Source of the DNA: an uncultured Bryobacterales bacterium
GTDB taxonomy: Bacteria > Acidobacteriota > Terriglobia > Bryobacterales > Bryobacteraceae
Direction: 5' to 3'
Assembly (NCBI GenBank): GCA_937859895.1
Contig: CALMAV010000345.1
Coordinates: 1 to 17,152 of the forward strand
Length of the DNA: 17,152 nucleotides
Under the pieces are notes generated by a model. It did no database searches and had not been told where the DNA came from. It saw only the letters and a program-made list of their open reading frames with translations. Shown here piece after piece: positions 1-8,053 of the stretch. The position numbers and the translations under genes were made by a program. Positions within the stretch are counted from its first letter, which is position 1, and the number at the start of each line of letters is the position of its first letter.

Positions 1-3000
1 GGTCGTAGTAGTGACAGTGGCCGAGGACCACGCGGTGCTTGGCGTGAGTGACTCGTGAAAGCCGGATTGGTCGAGCGGGGTGGAGGTGTTCAGTCCGGCC
101 ACTTCCGCAACGGCCACCAGCAGATAGGTACTGCCGCCGCTGAAGTTTAGAGTCAGTGAGGTAGCGCCGCCGCCGGTGACCTTGGCGTAATAGAAGTTGG
201 TGAAGGTGGCACTGCCGGAGACTTGGTGAGCGATGGGCGTTGCCAGGCCGCGCGTGAAGATGTCGCCCGTTCCATCGCTGACACCGATGACATCTAGGGG
301 CCAGAAACTAACTCCGACGATCAAGGTGTGTCCGGCACCGGTCGGTTGCGGGAGGGTCAGGGTGACGGTGCCGCCGGCAGTAGGTTGGCGACTGAAGGTT
401 GCTTTCTGGATAACTGAGATGGCCGGGAGAGTGGTTACTGAGAAAGCACCGGACAGAGTGCTGGACCCATTGCCGGGATTGGTGACGGTGACATCGCGTG
501 CGCCAACGGAAGCACTGGAGCTGATAGCGATGCTGGCAGTGAGCTGGGAGGCCGAGTTGAAGGCGCAGGAGTTCACAGTGATGCCGGATCCGAAGCTGCA
601 AGTTGCGCCACTCCCGAAGTTGCTGCCGGCAAGGAGAACGGACGTCAGGGTCTGACCTGGCGCGCCGGAGTTGGGGTTGATGGAGGTCAGAATAGGTGCA
701 GACGCCGGACCGGCAGTAGCAACGGTGAAGCCATTTGTCAGAGTGCTGGACTGGTTGCCGGGATTGGTAACGGTAACGCTGTGTGCGCCGATAGTTGCAC
801 TGGTGCCGATGGCGATGCTGGCGGTGAGCTGGGTGGCCGAGTTGAACGTGCATGAGTTTACGGTGATGCCCGTTCCGAAGTTGCAGGTAATGCCGCTCTG
901 GAAGTTACTGCCCGTGAGGATGACACCGGTCAAAGTCTGACCTTGCATGCCGGAGTTGGGACTAACGGAAGTCAAAATGGGCGCGGACGCCGGAGCAGCG
1001 GCTGTAACCGTGAAGCCGTTAGTTAGAGTGCTCGCCTGGCCGTCGGGATTGGTGACCGTGACGTCGTAGGCGCCAACGGTCGCCCTTGCGGTAATACTTA
1101 TGCTGGCGGTGAGCTGTGTGGATGCGTTGAACGTGCACGAGTTCACCGTTATGCCTGCTCCGAAGAGGCAAACAGCGCCACTCTGGAAGTTGGTGCCATT
1201 TAGGAAAAGGGACAGAGTCTGGCCCTCAGCGCCGGAATTGGGATTGAGCGAGGTCACTGTAGGCGCGGGCGCCGGGGGCGGCGGCCCAGAGGAACCGCTT
1301 TGAAAACTGACGATCTCCATCGCGTAGTCTTCGGCCGGGCTGGCGTTGACAGAGGCCTGATAGGAGCCAGTAGCCGAGACGATGCGGTCGAGCAGGCAGA
1401 CTGTAGCCCCGCTGGAATCATTGTTTTGACTCTCGATGGCCCAGCCGCTGGCCGGACTGGAACAGGCAACAGTCGCGGATGTGGTGCCGCCCCAGGAAAA
1501 CAGGTATTCGTTTGCCGACGTAGTAGTAAGGGCAGCGGAGGACCAGGCGGAGGATGGCGTGAGTGACTCGTGATAGCTGGATTGGTCGAACGGAGCGGAG
1601 CTGTTCAGCCCGGCCACTTCGGCGACGGCTACCAGCAGATAGGTGTTGCCGCCGCTAAAATTTAGAGTCAGTGAGTTGGTGCCGCCGGCAATGGATTTAG
1701 CGTAATAAAAGTTGGTAAAGGTGACGCTGCCATAGACCTCATGGCCAATAGCCGCTGCCAGGCCGCGTGTGAAGGTGTCTCCTGATCCATCGGTAACGCT
1801 CGTAACATCCTGGGGCCAGAAGGTAACTCCGACAATCAAAGTATGTCCAGCGCCGGTAGCTTGCGGCAAGGTGAGAGTAACGGTTCCACCTGCGGTGGGC
1901 TGCCGGCTGAAGGTTGCTTTCTGTATGACAGAGATGGCCGGGAGGGCAGTCACGGAGAAAGCATTGGACAGAGTGCTGGCTTGGCCGTCAGGGTTAATGA
2001 CGGTGACGTTGCGTGCCCCCAAGGTGGCGGACGAGCCGACCGTTATTCCAGCGGTGAGCTGCGTAGCAGAGTTGAAGGAGCAGGAGTTTACGGTAATGCC
2101 GGATCCGAAGTTGCATGTGGCGCCGCTCCCGAAGTTGCTGCCGCTGAGGGTAACGGACGTGAGAGTCTGGCCCGGCGCCCCGAAGTTGGGATTGACTGCG
2201 GCGAGGGCGGGCGCGGGCGGCGGACCGGCCGTGGTGACCGTGAAGCCGTTGGTGAGAGTGCTGGATTGACTACCAGGATTGGTCACAGTGACACTGTGGG
2301 CGCCAGCAGCAGCAGTAGCGCTAATGGCGATACTGGCCGTGATCTGCGTAGCGGAGTTGAAGGAGCAGGAGTTCACGGTGACGCCGGTTCCGAAGCTGCA
2401 GGTTGCGCCGCTCGCGAAGTTGCTTCCGGTCAGGATGACGGATGTGAGGGTCTGACCCTGCGCGCCGGAATTGGGATTCACTGAGGTCAGGCTGGGCGCG
2501 GGAGCCGGCAAGGATGAGCCGCTCTTGAACCCTACAATCTCCATTACGTAGTTCTCCGCCGAGCTCGCACTGAGGGAGGCCTGATAGGACCCGGTAGCCG
2601 AGACGACGCGGTCGAGCAGGCAGACCGCGGCTCCCGCAGGATCATTGGTTTGACTCTCAATGGTCCAGCCGCTCGCGGGATTGGAGCAAAGAGTATTCGC
2701 GGCCGCTGTGGCTCCCCAGGAAAATAGATATTCGTTGGCGGCCGTGGTTGTAACAGAGGCGGAGGACCACGCCGCGGTAGAAGTGAGTGAATCGTGGAAG
2801 CCGGATTGGTCGAGCGGGGTGGAGGTGTTCAGTCCGGCCACCTCCGCCACGCTTACAAGCAGATAAGTGCTGCCGCCACTGAAGTTTAAGGTTAACGAGT
2901 TGGTGCCCCCAGCCGTGGACTTGGCGTAGAAGAAGTTACTGTAGGTGGCGCTGCCGGAGACATCGTGGTAGATCGATGTTGTCAAGCCGCGCGTGAACAC

Positions 3001-3315
3001 GTCGCCCGATCCATCGGTGACACTGGCGATGTCGAGAGGCCAGAAACTCACTCCGACGATCAACGTGTGCCCAACGCCTGTGGCTTGCGGAAGATTGAGG
3101 GTAACAGTGCCGCCCGCGGTGAGCTGGCGGCTGAAGGTTGCTGTCTGGATGACAGAAACGGCGGCGTGCAAAGGGTGCGCCGCAATCAGACCTAGACAGA
3201 CAAACAGGGCAGATAATACACAACGAAGGTTGAAGACGACGGGAGATCGTAGTCCGGCGGACCGCGCAGCGCAGGTATTCCGGTTCTCTGTCGTTCGGCG
3301 ACACAATGGGTTCAC
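1..3315 (-). CDS. Large secreted IPT/TIG-repeat modular protein (3' part beyond the window)
   Basis: One uninterrupted minus-strand frame of 1105 codons runs off the left edge, so the protein is partial. The chosen start is a GTG at 3315-3313, four bases after GAGGAG (3325-3320). A basic N-terminus is followed by a hydrophobic segment (about residues 26-46) and a likely signal-peptidase site at LHAA (49-52), so export is expected. The mature part alternates two modules. Module A (about 225 residues with linker) carries the recurring pieces GHTLIVGV.FWP, NFSGG.TYLLV, ANEYLFSWG and LLDR.VSATGSYQAS, and occurs at 3162-2494, 1947-1261 and 432-1 (cut). IPT/TIG-like units of 86-87 residues, with PNSGA.GQTLT and NPDGQSSTLTNGFTV pieces, follow as a pair and then as a triplet. 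Proline/alanine linkers separate them. TIG units are immunoglobulin-like folds common in bacterial surface and carbohydrate-binding proteins. Module A is not a family I can name. Role: probably surface binding or structure (inference). Confidence 0.85.
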   Translation of the reverse strand, partial: MNPLCRRTTENRNTCAARSAGLRSPVVFNLRCVLSALFVCLGLIAAHPLHAAVSVIQTATFSRQLTAGGTVTLNLPQATGVGHTLIVGVSFWPLDIASVTDGSGDVFTRGLTTSIYHDVSGSATYSNFFYAKSTAGGTNSLTLNFSGGSTYLLVSVAEVAGLNTSTPLDQSGFHDSLTSTAAWSSASVTTTAANEYLFSWGATAAANTLCSNPASGWTIESQTNDPAGAAVCLLDRVVSATGSYQASLSASSAENYVMEIVGFKSGSSLPAPAPSLTSVNPNSGAQGQTLTSVILTGSNFASGATCSFGTGVTVNSCSFNSATQITASIAISATAAAGAHSVTVTNPGSQSSTLTNGFTVTTAGPPPAPALAAVNPNFGAPGQTLTSVTLSGSNFGSGATCNFGSGITVNSCSFNSATQLTAGITVGSSATLGARNVTVINPDGQASTLSNAFSVTALPAISVIQKATFSRQPTAGGTVTLTLPQATGAGHTLIVGVTFWPQDVTSVTDGSGDTFTRGLAAAIGHEVYGSVTFTNFYYAKSIAGGTNSLTLNFSGGNTYLLVAVAEVAGLNSSAPFDQSSYHESLTPSSAWSSAALTTTSANEYLFSWGGTTSATVACSSPASGWAIESQNNDSSGATVCLLDRIVSATGSYQASVNASPAEDYAMEIVSFQSGSSGPPPPAPAPTVTSLNPNSGAEGQTLSLFLNGTNFQSGAVCLFGAGITVNSCTFNASTQLTASISITARATVGAYDVTVTNPDGQASTLTNGFTVTAAAPASAPILTSVSPNSGMQGQTLTGVILTGSNFQSGITCNFGTGITVNSCTFNSATQLTASIAIGTSATIGAHSVTVTNPGNQSSTLTNGFTVATAGPASAPILTSINPNSGAPGQTLTSVLLAGSNFGSGATCSFGSGITVNSCAFNSASQLTASIAISSSASVGARDVTVTNPGNGSSTLSGAFSVTTLPAISVIQKATFSRQPTAGGTVTLTLPQPTGAGHTLIVGVSFWPLDVIGVSDGTGDIFTRGLATPIAHQVSGSATFTNFYYAKVTGGGATSLTLNFSGGSTYLLVAVAEVAGLNTSTPLDQSGFHESLTPSTAWSSATVTTTT
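433..1260 (-). repeat. Tandem triplet of IPT/TIG-like coding repeats
   Basis: Three in-frame units at 1260-1003 (86 codons), 978-718 (87 codons) and 693-433 (87 codons). Start-to-start spacing is 282 and 285 bases. They match the pair at 2493-1948 in length, linker and the same two cysteines. The triplet sits between the second and third copies of module A, so the whole block (A plus TIGs) has been duplicated and one TIG then gained or lost. Confidence 0.8.
1948..2493 (-). repeat. Tandem pair of IPT/TIG-like coding repeats
   Basis: Two in-frame units, 2493-2233 and 2208-1948, each exactly 261 bases (87 codons). Their starts are 285 bases apart, with a short Pro/Ala linker between them. Each begins LT.VNPN.GA.GQTLTSV and ends with NGFTV or NAFSV. 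Each has two cysteines, one in the ATC.FG piece and one in VNSCSFN, which could form a disulfide in the exported protein. Confidence 0.8.
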
Positions 3316-3783
3316 AAGGCTCCTCACGAAATTGGCGCCGGAAAGCTTGCAGCGGCGTGCGATTTCCCTCGTAAAGCTAACAATTTGAGCCTTCCTGTCA
3401 CAACGGTGTTATCGACTACAGGTACCGGAACCTATTAGCCTCATTACGAGTGATCCGAGTAGCTGCTACTGGGTGTAATGGTTCTACTCCATGGGTCGGC
3501 CGTAGCTTCGATAAAAAGGCAGGAACGTACCAAGTAGCCTTGGGACGGAAATTGACCGGCCAATGACGACTGCGAGGCGACTCTCCCGAGATAACCTGTG
3601 ATACCGTCCTCTACAGCCTTTGTGAAAGCGCTCGAGAGAAAGATTTCACGGCATCGACCATGTACGCTAAGGACCGTTAGAGGCGGCTCTCCCTGTCGTT
3701 GCTCGAGCGGGAAGCATCGTACTGAAAGCGTCGGCCTCAGCCGACAGTAAAGACCCATTCATTCTCATAAGAGATTCCAGACA
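3316..3783. other. Intergenic region with no convincing gene; one small hairpin
   Basis: These 468 bases separate two divergently read genes and should hold both promoters, but I find no strong -35/-10 pair. A perfect 6-bp stem with a 4-base loop (GTCGGC / GCCGAC, 3730-3745) lies just upstream of the gene starting at 3784. A weaker 6-bp inverted repeat (GTGAAA / TTTCAC) lies at about 3622-3649. A 104-codon minus-strand reading frame (3758-3444) has no good ribosome site and no recognisable domain, so I do not call it a gene. Confidence 0.5.
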
Positions 3784-3996
3784 ATGACCTCTGGAGAGAT
3801 GACCAATAAATTGGAGCAATTTCGGGCGAAGCAGGCCAAACTGGAGCGTGATCTACGCAGACTGGTGCGGGGCATCTGGCTTATCCTGCTGATATTGACA
3901 GCCGTGCTCGTGATTGTGAACCCGTGCGACCCCATTACGACCGCCCAGTCAGTGCAGGTGCAGGGAGCCGACTTAGCTGGGGGAAAGAGCCAGTGA
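3784..3996 (+). CDS. Small coiled-coil / single-span membrane protein
   Basis: A 70-residue protein that I cannot assign to a family. Residues about 6-26 are strongly charged with heptad-like spacing (KLEQFRAKQAKLERDLRRL), suggesting a short cytoplasmic coiled coil. One hydrophobic span follows (about 30-45, IWLILLILTAVLVIV), then a polar tail that would lie in the periplasm. An internal ATG at 3799 gives a 65-residue version; neither start has a strong ribosome site. The stop codon overlaps the next start as TGATG (3994-3998), so the downstream outer-membrane lipoprotein is probably translationally coupled to it. That pairing hints at a role in the same envelope machinery, but this is inference. 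It could also act only as a leader that sets translation of its neighbour. Confidence 0.6.
   Translation: MTSGEMTNKLEQFRAKQAKLERDLRRLVRGIWLILLILTAVLVIVNPCDPITTAQSVQVQGADLAGGKSQ
3979..3989 (+). promoter_or_regulatory. Ribosome binding site fixing the efflux lipoprotein start at 3996
   Basis: A purine run, GGGGGAAAGAG, ends six bases before the ATG at 3996. It supports this start over a longer in-frame one at 3924, which would put 24 non-family residues ahead of the signal peptide. The site lies inside the 3' end of the preceding small gene. Confidence 0.6.
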
Positions 3997-5462
3997 TGCC
4001 GATTGCTCTAAGCAAGCTCGGCCGCCGATGGTACGTGACAGTTGTTGCCGCGCTGCTCACCGCTTGCACAGTTGGGCCGAAGTATACGAAGCCGACACTT
4101 CCAGCCGCGCCTGCTTATAGTGAGCAGCCGCCCGCGCAGTTCACCGAGTCGCCTGGATGGAAGATGGCACAGCCATCTGACGCCACCCTGCGTGGTGACT
4201 GGTGGGAGATGTTTGGTGATCCGCAGCTGAGTGCTCTGGAACTACAGGTGCCACTCGCGAATCAGACACTAAGAGCCGCAGATGCTAACCTGCGGCAGGC
4301 AAGAGCTGCTGTGCAGATCCAGCGCTCCTACCTTCGGCCAACAATCAGCACTGTCCCTCTCGTTTCTTCTAATCACATCTCGGCAAACTCACCGACCGGC
4401 TCACTCAGCTCGAAAGGCTTTACCTTTGGGAACTTTGACTTACCTGTTGACTTGAATTACGAGATCGATCTGTGGGGACGTTTGCGCCGCAGTATCACGG
4501 CCGCTCGTGAGGAGTACCAAGCCTCGGCAGCAGATCGGGAGAACGTGAAGCTTTCTCTTCAAAGTGAACTCGCCACTGACTACTTTCAATTGCACAGCAT
4601 CGACGCGCAGGTTCAAATCCTGACCAATAACGTCAAGGCATTTCAGAAGGCGTTGACTCTTACCGTCAACCGATATAACGGTGGTATCGCTTCTAAGGAG
4701 GAAGTAACTCAGGCCCAGACGCAGCTGGATCAGACGCAAGCGCAGCTAATCGATCAGGCAGAGGCACGCGCACTCTTCGAACATGCGATAGCTGTGCTGA
4801 TTGGCCAGAATCCAGAAGAGTTTAAGATTCCGGTAACCCCTTTGAAACTGCTTCCGCCGGTAATTCCCACTGGCGTTCCCTCACAACTCTTGGAGAGGCG
4901 ACCCGACATAGCAGTAGCCGAGCGGCGACTGGCGTCAGCCAACGAGCAGATTGGTATTGCGCGCGCTGCTTTCTATCCGCAATTACTGATTACCGCAAGT
5001 GGCGGCTTTCAAAGTGGAAGCATCGTCAATTGGTTCACTTGGCCAAGCCGACTTTGGGCAGTTGGGCCTCAATTAGGGCAGACGCTGTACGATGCTGGTC
5101 GCCGCAGGGCGCAGTTGGCTAGTGTAACGGCAGGCTATGACGTCAATGTTGCTGACTATAGACAGTCGGCTCTGACTGCGTTTCGCGAGGTGGAGGATAA
5201 CCTGGCGAGTCTGCGTGTATTAGAGCAGGAATCAGCCAAGCAACACGAGGCCACAGTGGCCGCTGAAAGCTCAGTGCAGTTAGCCACCAATCGCTATAAA
5301 GGCGGGCTAGTAACGTATCTGGAAGTAATTACCAATCAGGAACTCGCCTTAGCGAACGAGCGTGCGGAAGTGGATTTAATCAGACGGCGAATGACCGCCA
5401 GCGTACTGCTGATCAAGGCACTAGGAGGCGGTTGGGATACCAGCAAGCTCCCGCAAAGCTAA
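3996..5462 (+). CDS. RND-type efflux outer-membrane lipoprotein (NodT/OprM family)
   Basis: 488 residues, the usual length for this family. The N-terminus is a lipoprotein signal with a lipobox LLTAC; Cys24 is the lipidated residue and is followed by the family-typical TVGPKYTKP. Two outer-membrane-efflux repeats follow. Hallmarks include WWEMFGDPQLSAL, YEIDLWGRLRRS near the end of the first strand region, LLERRPDIAVAERRL at the start of the second half, and FREVEDNLASL with RYKGGLVTYLEV near the C-terminus. Proteins of this family form the trimeric TolC-like exit duct of drug, solvent or metal pumps. The adaptor (MFP) and inner-membrane pump genes that normally sit beside it are missing: only the small membrane protein is upstream, and the next gene is on the other strand. 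It may serve a pump encoded elsewhere. The start was chosen by the signal peptide and by the ribosome site at 3979-3989. Confidence 0.93.
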   Translation: MPIALSKLGRRWYVTVVAALLTACTVGPKYTKPTLPAAPAYSEQPPAQFTESPGWKMAQPSDATLRGDWWEMFGDPQLSALELQVPLANQTLRAADANLRQARAAVQIQRSYLRPTISTVPLVSSNHISANSPTGSLSSKGFTFGNFDLPVDLNYEIDLWGRLRRSITAAREEYQASAADRENVKLSLQSELATDYFQLHSIDAQVQILTNNVKAFQKALTLTVNRYNGGIASKEEVTQAQTQLDQTQAQLIDQAEARALFEHAIAVLIGQNPEEFKIPVTPLKLLPPVIPTGVPSQLLERRPDIAVAERRLASANEQIGIARAAFYPQLLITASGGFQSGSIVNWFTWPSRLWAVGPQLGQTLYDAGRRRAQLASVTAGYDVNVADYRQSALTAFREVEDNLASLRVLEQESAKQHEATVAAESSVQLATNRYKGGLVTYLEVITNQELALANERAEVDLIRRRMTASVLLIKALGGGWDTSKLPQS

Positions 5463-5512
5463 CTAGCTCCAACCGCCAAATCTGTCCCAGCTGTTAACGT
5501 TTTTAAAACTAA

Positions 5513-5953
5513 CTAATTTCCACTCGGAGCCGGATTGGATTGCGCCTCGTGGCTTCGATGATGCTCATGCATCTGCTGGTGCATCTGGGTATAGCTCTGC
5601 TTTTGGTCATCGGTCAGGACCGCACGAATCTTTGTTTCGCTCTCACTACGGATCGATTGCATCTTCGTATGACGATCCTCCCGCGAGAGGGAAGTGTCGT
5701 TTCGCAGGCTCTCCTCTTGATCATGGCGGGCAGTTAGAATCGGCAGCAACTGGCTCTTCTGATCAGCGCTCAAATTCAGCTTCTTCGCCATGTGCTCCAC
5801 TTGCTTCTGCGGATCAATCTGACGTCGCGCATGCTGCTGATTCGCTGAGTTTTCGGACGTACCTCCAGTTGCAGCTTGCTGACTTTGAGCGACTGCACCA
5901 CCGGCAAAACTAAGCAGCGCCGACAACGCGAACACTCCAACTAATTTCTTCAT
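5513..5953 (-). CDS. Spy/CpxP-like periplasmic LTxxQ-motif protein
   Basis: 146 residues from the ATG at 5953. GGAG (5963-5960) sits six bases ahead of it, whereas the in-frame ATG at 5965 lacks a site, so I prefer the shorter form. A Sec signal peptide (MKKLVGVFALSALLSFAGG) ends at AVA-Q (22/23). The mature protein is highly charged and probably helical, with two LTxxQ-type motifs, LSADQ (61-65) and LTDDQ (113-117), the signature of the Spy/CpxP/CnrX-like group. Its C-terminal region is rich in Met and His (HQQMHEHHRSH, about 125-135), which might bind metal. Spy and CpxP are periplasmic chaperone or stress-sensing proteins. It converges on the efflux lipoprotein gene with a 50-base gap and no clear terminator between them. 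Confidence 0.82.
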   Translation of the reverse strand: MKKLVGVFALSALLSFAGGAVAQSQQAATGGTSENSANQQHARRQIDPQKQVEHMAKKLNLSADQKSQLLPILTARHDQEESLRNDTSLSREDRHTKMQSIRSESETKIRAVLTDDQKQSYTQMHQQMHEHHRSHEAQSNPAPSGN

Positions 5954-6167
5954 CTTCTTCTCCATTCAGAGGTCTTGCGCCTCTTACTTAGTTGGACGAA
6001 GGGGAGCGAGGCGCGGGTAACTGCCCTACCGTTAAAGTTCTTTTAGGCTTGGCCCGCAATCACGGGAAACGGGTGGAAAGAGTCTGCAGCTTTGTAAGAC
6101 AGCTTGCATGCCGCAACACTCGGAGGCGACTGCTATTTAAATCGAGTGAGCACCTTGATATCTGTCG

Positions 6168-7202
6168 ATGCTTCAGGATTGCTCTACTCGCCAACCTCTC
6201 GCTTCGTACAATACGCACGTGACTATCGGCATTGCTGGATTCGGATTCATGGGAACTACTCATCTGCATGCGTGGCGAAAGATTCCACACGCATTAGTCG
6301 CGGCGCTTTGCACCGATAGTGAGAAGACTCTCCTCGGCGTCAGCGGCAATCGTGAAATATCTACACCGCCCCTTTCCCTGGAAGGGATCAAGATTCATCG
6401 TCAATGGCAGGCACTCGTTGACGATCCATCCCTCGATGTAATTGACATCTGCCTGCCCAGTGATCTGCATGCCGAAGTAGCCGTTGCCGCCTTGCGGAAT
6501 GGTAAACATGTTCTCTGCGAAAAGCCAATGGCCCTGGCTCCTGCCGACTGCCATCGCATGCTGGAGGCCGCCTCCGGTGCCAGTCGCATCCTAATGATCG
6601 GCCATGTTTTGCGATGGTGGCCCGAGTACCTGGCTCTTCACCGTTTCGTTTCAGATGAGGCAAGCGGCCGCATTCGTACGGCCACTTTCATTCGCCAATG
6701 TGGGGTGCCTGATTGGAGCCGTTGGCTCACAGACGAATCTCGTAGTGGCGGCGTCCTTCTTGACTTACTAATTCACGATATCGATCAAGCGCTGTCTCTG
6801 TTTGGATTGCCCGCGCGTGTCAACTGCAAGCGTTTTGCAGGGCCCGAAACGGCTATGGCCACGCTGGTTTATGCAGGCGGCCCGGAAGTTCGCATCCAAG
6901 GCGGCTGGCTAGCACCTGGCACCCCACTCTCCATGAGCTATCAAGTGCGTGCCGACCGTGCCGAACTCAATTTCGACTCACACGGCTTGCATTTAAGTGA
7001 CGCGGCAGGAAAGCGCCTGGACCTGGACGTTACTCCTGCCGATGCGTACGACGATCAGATTGCTTATTTTTCAAACTGCTGCCGGCAAAACACCCAACCT
7101 GCCCAATGTCTGCCCGCAGCTTCCGCCCAAGCAGTTGCCGTCGCACTGCTTCTGAAACAATCGCGCGATCTCGGCGGTCAACCACTCGAATACCCAGCTT
7201 AA
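6168..7202 (+). CDS. Gfo/Idh/MocA-family sugar oxidoreductase
   Basis: 344 residues from the ATG at 6168. The family normally begins right at the Rossmann strand, so the GTG at 6219 (MTIGIAGFGFMG, 327 residues) is an equally good or better start; neither has a clear ribosome site. Visible features are the NAD(P) loop GFGFMG (24-29), DICLPSDLHAEVAVAAL at the end of the nucleotide domain, the signature EKP (118-120) whose Lys119 is the usual catalytic lysine, and GGVLLDLLIHDID (194-206) with the conserved Asp/His pair of the active site. The family oxidises or reduces sugars and sugar derivatives with NAD(P); several members act on C3 of glycosides. No signal peptide is seen, so it is probably cytoplasmic. 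It lies two bases upstream of an isomerase-type gene, a pairing common in keto-sugar and inositol-type catabolism. A TGCTATTTA extended -10-like sequence at 6131-6139 is a weak promoter candidate. Confidence 0.92.
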   Translation: MLQDCSTRQPLASYNTHVTIGIAGFGFMGTTHLHAWRKIPHALVAALCTDSEKTLLGVSGNREISTPPLSLEGIKIHRQWQALVDDPSLDVIDICLPSDLHAEVAVAALRNGKHVLCEKPMALAPADCHRMLEAASGASRILMIGHVLRWWPEYLALHRFVSDEASGRIRTATFIRQCGVPDWSRWLTDESRSGGVLLDLLIHDIDQALSLFGLPARVNCKRFAGPETAMATLVYAGGPEVRIQGGWLAPGTPLSMSYQVRADRAELNFDSHGLHLSDAAGKRLDLDVTPADAYDDQIAYFSNCCRQNTQPAQCLPAASAQAVAVALLLKQSRDLGGQPLEYPA

Positions 7203-7204
7203 CT

Positions 7205-8053
7205 ATGCAAGGTTTAGAAGATCTCGAGATTGGTTTGGTTATTTGGGCCGGCCCCGACCCAGTACAAACATTGCGTGATGCCAAACAATTTGGCGTGCGC
7301 GCCGGCCAGCTTGGCTTTCCCCAGAGCCTTTCTCTTACGGGCGCGGCGGACAAATGGGATGGGGCTCTTACTGCTGAGGCTTTTTCCGTCACAACGGCAG
7401 TATGCAGTTATGAAGGAGAAGACTACTCCGACATTCCCTCCGTCATTCGTACCGTTGGCTTGGTTCCACCTGAGACTCGGGCGCGCCGGATTGAGCACAC
7501 CAAAGCAGTATCTGATCTCGCTTCGAAGCTCGGCATCGACAGTGTTGCCTGTCATATCGGCTTTCTCCCGCATGATCCGGCTGATCCAGGCTACCAGGAA
7601 ATGCAGACCGTTGCCCTTGAGCTGGCTCGCTACTGCAACAGCAATGGCCAAAACTTCACTCTAGAAACCGGGCAGGAACCAGCCAAGGTGCTCGCTCGCT
7701 TCATTGCCGACGTGCACCACCCCAACTTAAAAATCAATTTTGATCCTGCCAACATGATCCTCTACGGCACGGGCGATCCAATCGAAGCGCTTACCCTTCT
7801 TGCCGAGCATGTCGTCTCTGTGCACTGCAAAGATGGCGACTGGCCATCAATGGAGAATCCCCAATCATTAGGGCGGGAACTACCGCTAGGCAAAGGCAAG
7901 GTAGATCTCCCTGCATTTATCGCAAAACTCAAGGAGATTGGCTATCGGGGGCTACTTGCCATTGAGCGGGAGGGTGTGCCGGATGCTACCGAACGAGCTG
8001 CCGACATTCGAGGTGCAGTCGAGTTACTGAAACAACTTACCGGGCGGAACTAA
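7205..8053 (+). CDS. Sugar phosphate isomerase/epimerase family TIM barrel (AP endonuclease 2-like)
   Basis: 282 residues from the ATG at 7205, two bases after the upstream stop, so the pair is almost certainly co-transcribed. A longer in-frame start at 7106 would overlap the oxidoreductase and adds non-family residues. The fold is a metal-dependent xylose-isomerase-like barrel. Candidate metal/substrate residues are His117 (ACHIGF), Glu154 (FTLETGQE), Asp180 in INFDPANMIL, His207 (VHCKD) and Glu254 (AIERE). The family-typical loop LPLGKGKVDLPAF is at 226-238. Members isomerise or epimerise sugars and inosose; others cleave 3-keto-glycosides by elimination. The exact reaction cannot be read from the sequence. 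No signal peptide is seen, so it probably acts in the cytoplasm on the same substrate chain as the Gfo/Idh/MocA protein. Its stop overlaps the end of the convergent DinB gene by four bases. Confidence 0.9.
   Translation: MQGLEDLEIGLVIWAGPDPVQTLRDAKQFGVRAGQLGFPQSLSLTGAADKWDGALTAEAFSVTTAVCSYEGEDYSDIPSVIRTVGLVPPETRARRIEHTKAVSDLASKLGIDSVACHIGFLPHDPADPGYQEMQTVALELARYCNSNGQNFTLETGQEPAKVLARFIADVHHPNLKINFDPANMILYGTGDPIEALTLLAEHVVSVHCKDGDWPSMENPQSLGRELPLGKGKVDLPAFIAKLKEIGYRGLLAIEREGVPDATERAADIRGAVELLKQLTGRN

Larger units (their letters stand above)
1..3162 (-). repeat. Three copies of the ~225-residue module A within the secreted protein
   Basis: Module A copies occupy 3162-2494, 1947-1261 and 432-1 (incomplete). 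Equivalent residues at the start of copies 1 and 2 lie 1224 bases apart, and those of copies 2 and 3 lie 1515 bases apart. The difference matches one extra TIG unit. The copies are clearly alike at DNA level as well as protein level, for example around the FWP and YLLVAVAEVAGL pieces, pointing to duplication of a composite A+TIG block. Confidence 0.75.

Noticed and set aside
308..853. Minus-strand frame of 181 codons rich in His, Arg and Gln
   Set aside because: It is a shifted frame of the TIG-repeat gene; its odd composition is typical of a shadow and the main frame is open throughout.
433..2493. Regular repeats resembling a CRISPR or satellite array
   Set aside because: Units of about 285 bases keep one reading frame and encode TIG domains; there are no short identical repeats with unique spacers.
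233..2866. Several plus-strand reading frames (for example 1769-2269 and 1843-2484) with repeated similar peptides
   Set aside because: They lie antisense to the open secreted-protein frame. Their repetition simply mirrors the module and TIG repeats on the minus strand, and none has domain or signal features.
2936..3304. Minus-strand frame of 122 codons starting at a GTG near the secreted-protein start
   Set aside because: It is out of frame with the module sequence and lacks the signal peptide; the GTG at 3315 with GAGGAG gives the correct frame.
3444..3758. Minus-strand 104-codon frame in the 3316-3783 gap
   Set aside because: It has no convincing ribosome site, no domain, no signal or membrane segment, and a composition like untranslated DNA.
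5498..5508. GTTTTTAAAAC palindrome between the convergent efflux and Spy-like genes as a terminator
   Set aside because: The stem is only AT pairs plus one GC pair, with no GC-rich stem or T run, too weak to call.
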